From contig NADL03000463.1 in the NCBI GenBank assembly GCA_002205965.3, positions 124,001-188,000 of the forward strand: a stretch of 64,000 bases of DNA. The letters run 5' to 3'. Under the pieces are notes generated by a model. That model saw nothing but the letters and a program-made list of their open reading frames with translations. It was not told where the DNA came from and made no database searches. This stretch comes from Kappaphycus alvarezii. Lineage: Eukaryota; Rhodophyta; Florideophyceae; Gigartinales; Solieriaceae. The translations under genes and the position numbers were made by a program. This document shows positions 59,147 to 64,000 of the stretch, one piece after another; position 1 is the first letter of the stretch, and every line of letters begins with the position of its first letter.

Positions 59147-62100
59147 ATGGCCATTCTAAATGCCGAGAATACCCACAACCCTCAGCCTTCCCCACCTCCT
59201 GAGCCTTCCAACCGCAGAGGATTTTTTCTACGTTCTCTTGTCCCAAGGACCGCCGTCAACTGTTCCATATCTCTCTCTCTATTTCCCCCTCATGCTCTAA
59301 CTCGTCATCCATTTCAACCCCATCTCTCTTCCACCCGCCAACTCGTCACCTCCCAGTCTACAAGTCTATCCGTCTACTCAGTCGACCAGCCAACAGAGTC
59401 TCTCCTCCTTCTCACCCGAACCCAACTCTTCGTCCCTGTCATAGCCCTTGCTTCCCTTCCTTCCCCCATCCCCTCCCGAGACATTCTCCTCGCTCTTACC
59501 TCCAATGCAAAGGTAGCCTTCCTCCGATACGACGATCATTCCAACCTACTCTCCCTTACCGGAGATGTCGCTCTACCTCATCCTGCCGCTTGCATGCTAG
59601 CCACTCATCCCACAAGGCCTCTAGTCGCCGTCCCCACCCTCACACATTCCCTCACCGTTTTCCCACTCCTCTTTCTTCCCAAAACCATCGCTGCTGGCAA
59701 ACTCACCACCGTTCAACTATCCGGCACCCCGCTCTCGCTCACGTTTCTGCATGATGACAATTCCCCAGAGGCAGTGCTTCTTGTGCTTGAGCAGTACGGG
59801 GAGGCGCAAGTTCTCACCTTGTTCACCGTCACCCCGACACCAGACGGTCTTTCCGTCGTCAAGACTGCCTCCATGATTCCATGTTCCACCCGTCCTGATG
59901 ACCGTGCCGTGGCACGCGCAGAGGCAAAGCTTACAGGCGAACCTCCGAAGCCATCACCGAAAGCTACCGCAATCACAAGATTGCCTGGTTGCCCGTACAT
60001 GTTTGCTGTCTTTGTCGACGGAAAGGTGGTCGCTGCTGACGCAAAACCGGTGTTGAGAGGTATGCTGGATGGAAAACCGGGCCCGGTTGCTATGCGTCTG
60101 GATGAAGAAGAGCAAGTTCATGACCATACCGCAAGATTGAAAGATTTGCTGTCTTCCCCGTTGACCACGGCGCAAAGAGACGTTGTTAGGTTACCGGACG
60201 TCATGGCAGCCACGCAAACTCCAGAGATGGGGGTTTCCGACATACCTATGTTTCCGATAACTCAGGGAAGGGTGATTTCCTTTGTGCACGACTCTGATGG
60301 TGGACGCCGGAGGAGACGACCTAGAGATGATTATGTGTCGTACTTGTCCGTGCCCGCTCATATTACTCTGGGAGTGGAACAAGAGGATGGCAATGTTACG
60401 GCTTGGACCGATGCGAGGGATCATTTTAGAGATAACCATGGGGATGGAAACGGAGTATACTTTGCTATGCAGGGAGGTGGATTGTATGTGCTACGATGGA
60501 GTGAGAGTGTTCAGGCGGGGACAAACTCGTTTCGCGTTCCAGTTAGTGAGCAAATAACACATCCGAGGACGACCTTTCGCGTGCAATACATTGGAGACGT
60601 CGGACCAGCAAGGTCAATCGCGGCATTGTGTGGAGGGTTGATTTTTGTCGCGAACGATTGCGCAGACGGCTCTTTGCGAAAAATTTCTATGCCAAGTCTT
60701 GATATGCAGGCGATTTTAATGGCAGGCTTGCATGACACTCTGCGAAAAAGAGGGCTCATAACGCCTCAGGACCGAAGGTTTGGGTTGGAGGTTCGACAGG
60801 AATTTCTGAATCTCGCGCCAATATCTGACTTTGTTATTATCCCACCGTCGAAGGAGAGCAGTTTCAGAGAGAGAAAAATTGATGAGGACAGTGACGAGAA
60901 TGAGCCGCGTGAATTCATGGATCAAACCGTTGATTTGGAAAAGCAGAGGGATAATTTTCAAAGGAGGCGACCCGGCGAGCCCTCAGTGAACCACAGAACG
61001 TTTAAAACGGATAGGCGAGCACACCAAAGGAACCTATGGGTGAAAGGACCACATTCAACCCCGGACCTACATGTTGAGGAGGGTGTGCAAGCTGCATCTC
61101 ATGTATTGGATGGAAGCGGCGCAGAAAGCGAGATTGTCGTTTGTTCCGGATTTGGTCGCTTCGGAAGTGTTCGGCTCATTCGTCCAGGTGCACCTGTCAG
61201 CATCTTCGCATCAAGTGCACGAACGTTCTCGGCGTGTAATGATATGTTTCCGATACGGTTTACAACGAATTCACCATATCATGCTGGTCTGGCATTGACG
61301 TTCGCTCAGCGTACTGGAGTTCTGTACTCAATACCATTAGTAGGAAAGGACAAAGCCCGCCGGGAAGAAGAGGCCCCTGCAATAGCTAATTTGATAGACG
61401 GAACTGAAGCAACAGGGCTTATCTCATATGCACGCACACTATCCATCAGCGCCCTACAGGACGGAATTCTCGCTCAAATTCACGAGAGGGGTATAAGATT
61501 AATTTTCTTGAAAGCCGCTTCCGACTTTCATTCTCATCGGAGGATTGAAGCAGGTGAACTGAAAGAGTCACTCTATGAAAGGGTCGTTGACTGGTCACCT
61601 CCCGATGGGGAATTTATCTCAGTTGGTACGATCGGAGCCGGTTTTGTCATGGTTTGCATCATTCAGAAAGGAGGACAAGGCCCCCTTCTTCTCTTGCTCA
61701 AACTGAACCCCCGCGACCCCCGAAAGGGCCTTGTACTTGTGTCATCAGATGTACTGGAACAGGAACTAAGCATTATATCCATTCCGGAAGGGACAGCGAC
61801 GCGGTCCAACCAGGACGCCCTGTCACCCGAGTTTCCACCGGTGGCTATCCTTGGTACGTACAAGCCGTCCATTGAGATCAGGCTCCTTGGACCATCAATG
61901 GAGATACTAGACCAAAGAGTCACAAGTCCTTGGGGATTAGATATTCCCTCTAAAATGGGATCAGCCGGTAATTCCTTAGTAGGTCAGGGCAATTCGGATG
62001 CATCAGATGCCGAGCATAGTGATGGAGTGCAGGAGAGCGAGGCGCTGGACAAGGTGTTTCCCTCATTCGCTGTTCCCGAGAGTATTTGCGCCCTTGCAGT

Positions 62101-64000
62101 TGGCAAAAGAAGACTTCTGTTCGCCGGGCTGAGAGACGGTTCGGTAATTTGCTATTCGTACGGTGCCATGGAGTGCATTGAGAGTGCCGATCAGGGCTCC
62201 CCCAGCGTTATCGGTGGTTTGATCCTGGAGTCACACAGGAAACTTGGTCACCGTCCCGTGGTGCTAAAACTTGCCAAGGTAGCAATCGGCATGATCGTCT
62301 TGGCGCAAGCAGAGAGACCATGGATGTGTACACTCGCTGGGGGTGGTAATATGCGATGGTATCCCTTATCATTTACAGAGACAAGTGCGATTTGCGCGTA
62401 TTCGATTCTTGGCGCTGAACGATGTATCGCAATGGTTGGCGAGGATAGCGCGCTACATATCTGCGGCATCCGTCGGGCGACTGAAGTCTCAATACGGTCA
62501 ATCCACATTGGATCGACTCCTCGTCGAGTAGTGCCTGTTTCACACCCTAAGGATTGTATTGTTGTTGCTACAACTATGGAGAAGGCAAACGTATCAAGTC
62601 CTCCCTTGCAGAACCAGTACAGCAGTGCAGCGGCATGGATGTCAAGCGGGGCACGGTTCAGTGATCCGTCAATATATCGTACTGTCAATGCTGAACTGCG
62701 TGTGTACAGCAGGAAGCATGGAGTCAAGACGGGTATAACAAAACTTCTTCCAGGAGAGCAAGTCCATGTCCTCTTGTCCTGGTTAGGGTTCATAGTTGTT
62801 GGTACTTCCGAAGCTCGAACAGACCAGGGCCCAGTGCACCCGAGGAGTTGCAAGCGCGGCCGATTGCGATTGTTTTCTCTGCACTCCAAGGGTGGTCCTG
62901 CAGTAGATTCATCAGAGTCACCGCAAAGGACAAAGCTTACTCTGTGCAGTGAGGTAGTTTTGCCAGGGGCAGTCTTGGCAGGGGCTGGGCATCCCTCGTA
63001 TAAGACGGCAAATATTCTTATAGTGTCTTGTAACGAAGAAGTTATTGTCTTTGGTGTATCCAAGTCTCGACGAGTCCTCGTTGAGATTACCCGCACATCA
63101 ACGAGGTCTCTTGTGGTAGGAATATCGATTTTTGATAACATGGTCTGCGTCTCTGATCGGAAGGACTCTATCGGATTTTACAGCCTCAAGCACGTGTTTG
63201 CGACAGAGGAATTATTACGAGACCGCACCGACCATCGACGGAGAATCATATCAGACGCCGTAATGGTAGACAACTCACTTGCTTTTGCGGTGGACAGAAT
63301 GGGAATATTTTTCTCAATAGGATATGAGGATGGAGACGGTCCCGATGTTCCTCCGGAGCGAGCGCAAGATAGATTGGAATTTCGCAGACTTTTGGAACGA
63401 TGTGAGTCCTACGCTGCCGCACAAGATGCCGAAACAATTGACGAGTCAGTATATGATGATGATAGCTTTCAAATTTGTTTTGGCAACCCAGTTGCCTCTC
63501 AGTTGAATGCAAGCATTCCTAACGTCGGTAATGGAAGTTCGGTACAGGGCACAGTCCAGGCAACGCAAATTACTGTCCACGGCGACGGGATGGCCGAAGC
63601 GCATCAATTACAAGTTGGAGGTGATCATGTTATGGTTGCTGGAAGCGCAGATAGCCAGGATGAAATCAGCTCCGGTCCAGGCGATGGAGCAGATGGGGTA
63701 GAGGACGCTGGTACGAACACTCCAAATCAGACACAAGCAACCGACGACATGGTTCCCGAAGAGGCGGTACCAAGTCCTGACATTGGAAACAACACTGGGA
63801 ATATTGCTGGCTCCGGCGCAGGTCGGAATGACAGCGAACGAGTGCATTTGCCCAAGAACCTTGCTTGTCACCATAACTTTAATCTAGCGGACACATCACT
63901 TCGTATGCGATACGGAGCCTTTAACAGAAGCGAAAGGACACGTGAATTGGAGGCACGCAAGAGGCGAACCTCTGCATGTTCCAATTCAGCTCAAAGCGAG
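59147..64000 (+). CDS. CPSF-A/DDB1/SF3B3 superfamily protein (3' end outside window)
   Basis: One frame is open for 1618 codons from the ATG at 59147 to the right edge, without an intron. The family comprises large beta-propeller scaffolds: CPSF160, DDB1, SF3B3 and relatives, which act in mRNA 3'-end formation, splicing or ubiquitin ligation. The N-terminal part fits the MMS1_N-type domain (TSLSVYSVDQPTESLLLLTR, FVPVIALASL, DILLALTSNAKVAFLRYDDH, about residues 70-150). Mid-protein ASHVLDGSGAESEIVVCSGF and RFGSVRLIRPG recall the propeller that opens with a gained G-x-G-x2-G-S-L strand. Further on, LLSWLGFIVVGTSEARTDQG and KRGRLRLFSL match the CPSF_A signature FIVVGT...GRL-x-LFS. The end is Ser/Gly/Asp-rich. 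It is longer than usual (about 1100-1400 residues) because of low-complexity inserts. It looks closest to the divergent plant CPSF-A-like group, but the subfamily is not certain. Confidence 0.82.
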   Translation, partial: MAILNAENTHNPQPSPPPEPSNRRGFFLRSLVPRTAVNCSISLSLFPPHALTRHPFQPHLSSTRQLVTSQSTSLSVYSVDQPTESLLLLTRTQLFVPVIALASLPSPIPSRDILLALTSNAKVAFLRYDDHSNLLSLTGDVALPHPAACMLATHPTRPLVAVPTLTHSLTVFPLLFLPKTIAAGKLTTVQLSGTPLSLTFLHDDNSPEAVLLVLEQYGEAQVLTLFTVTPTPDGLSVVKTASMIPCSTRPDDRAVARAEAKLTGEPPKPSPKATAITRLPGCPYMFAVFVDGKVVAADAKPVLRGMLDGKPGPVAMRLDEEEQVHDHTARLKDLLSSPLTTAQRDVVRLPDVMAATQTPEMGVSDIPMFPITQGRVISFVHDSDGGRRRRRPRDDYVSYLSVPAHITLGVEQEDGNVTAWTDARDHFRDNHGDGNGVYFAMQGGGLYVLRWSESVQAGTNSFRVPVSEQITHPRTTFRVQYIGDVGPARSIAALCGGLIFVANDCADGSLRKISMPSLDMQAILMAGLHDTLRKRGLITPQDRRFGLEVRQEFLNLAPISDFVIIPPSKESSFRERKIDEDSDENEPREFMDQTVDLEKQRDNFQRRRPGEPSVNHRTFKTDRRAHQRNLWVKGPHSTPDLHVEEGVQAASHVLDGSGAESEIVVCSGFGRFGSVRLIRPGAPVSIFASSARTFSACNDMFPIRFTTNSPYHAGLALTFAQRTGVLYSIPLVGKDKARREEEAPAIANLIDGTEATGLISYARTLSISALQDGILAQIHERGIRLIFLKAASDFHSHRRIEAGELKESLYERVVDWSPPDGEFISVGTIGAGFVMVCIIQKGGQGPLLLLLKLNPRDPRKGLVLVSSDVLEQELSIISIPEGTATRSNQDALSPEFPPVAILGTYKPSIEIRLLGPSMEILDQRVTSPWGLDIPSKMGSAGNSLVGQGNSDASDAEHSDGVQESEALDKVFPSFAVPESICALAVGKRRLLFAGLRDGSVICYSYGAMECIESADQGSPSVIGGLILESHRKLGHRPVVLKLAKVAIGMIVLAQAERPWMCTLAGGGNMRWYPLSFTETSAICAYSILGAERCIAMVGEDSALHICGIRRATEVSIRSIHIGSTPRRVVPVSHPKDCIVVATTMEKANVSSPPLQNQYSSAAAWMSSGARFSDPSIYRTVNAELRVYSRKHGVKTGITKLLPGEQVHVLLSWLGFIVVGTSEARTDQGPVHPRSCKRGRLRLFSLHSKGGPAVDSSESPQRTKLTLCSEVVLPGAVLAGAGHPSYKTANILIVSCNEEVIVFGVSKSRRVLVEITRTSTRSLVVGISIFDNMVCVSDRKDSIGFYSLKHVFATEELLRDRTDHRRRIISDAVMVDNSLAFAVDRMGIFFSIGYEDGDGPDVPPERAQDRLEFRRLLERCESYAAAQDAETIDESVYDDDSFQICFGNPVASQLNASIPNVGNGSSVQGTVQATQITVHGDGMAEAHQLQVGGDHVMVAGSADSQDEISSGPGDGADGVEDAGTNTPNQTQATDDMVPEEAVPSPDIGNNTGNIAGSGAGRNDSERVHLPKNLACHHNFNLADTSLRMRYGAFNRSERTRELEARKRRTSACSNSAQSE

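Noticed and set aside
62248..63141. 297-codon open frame on the minus strand
   Set aside because: It lies entirely opposite the continuous CPSF-A frame, has no recognisable motif, and is explained as a shadow of that gene.

Overview
This is eukaryotic nuclear DNA in which a few compact host genes sit between long tracts of decayed transposable elements. The host genes are close together, lie on either strand and show no certain intron; one frame stays open for 4.85 kb to the right edge. Proteasome-assembly chaperone PAC2, a bacterial-type pantothenate synthetase, a P/U-type cyclin, a DDX41-like helicase, an endonuclease III and a CPSF-A family protein, set in such a mobile-element load, suggest a florideophyte red alga (Chondrus-like). 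That assignment is an inference at moderate confidence.

Layout. 1-2.4 kb is AT-rich and geneless. 2.4-9.6 kb is a gene island: PAC2 (+), pantothenate synthetase (-), and a cyclin (-) with a second open frame ending 2 nt before its ATG. 9.6-12.7 kb holds LINE remnants, including a long frameshifted reverse transcriptase. 13.4-16.2 kb is a convergent pair, DDX41 (+) and endonuclease III (-), each with a one-base frame problem. 16.6-19.5 kb packs five 5'-truncated LINE 3' ends. 20-35 kb is a graveyard of DNA transposons and retroelements: hAT (+), two Tc1/mariner copies (+), Copia (-), and a second hAT-like element (-). 36.58-51.16 kb is a 14.6-kb Ty3/gypsy-type LTR element with roughly 0.9-kb LTRs, recognisable protease, reverse transcriptase, RNase H and integrase, a long 3' region with a decayed antisense frame, and a minisatellite of about 55 bp. 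51.2-55.2 kb is a DIRS-like tyrosine-recombinase retroelement (-), followed by a PIF/Harbinger transposase (+) and one more LINE tail. From 59.1 kb to the right edge runs the CPSF-A family gene.

Two signals are not explained by this list. First, the gypsy element is packed with perfect micro-palindromes of one geometry: arms of 5-6 bp around exactly three unpaired bases. Twelve have 6-bp arms within 7.7 kb, where about two are expected by chance, and they occur both inside and beyond pol. Second, palindromic TACTGTA/TACAGTA clusters lie just upstream of most of the confident host genes, and I saw none inside the long coding frames.

All element calls come from reading translated motifs by eye; no database search or alignment was run. 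Element boundaries are approximate unless termini are named.
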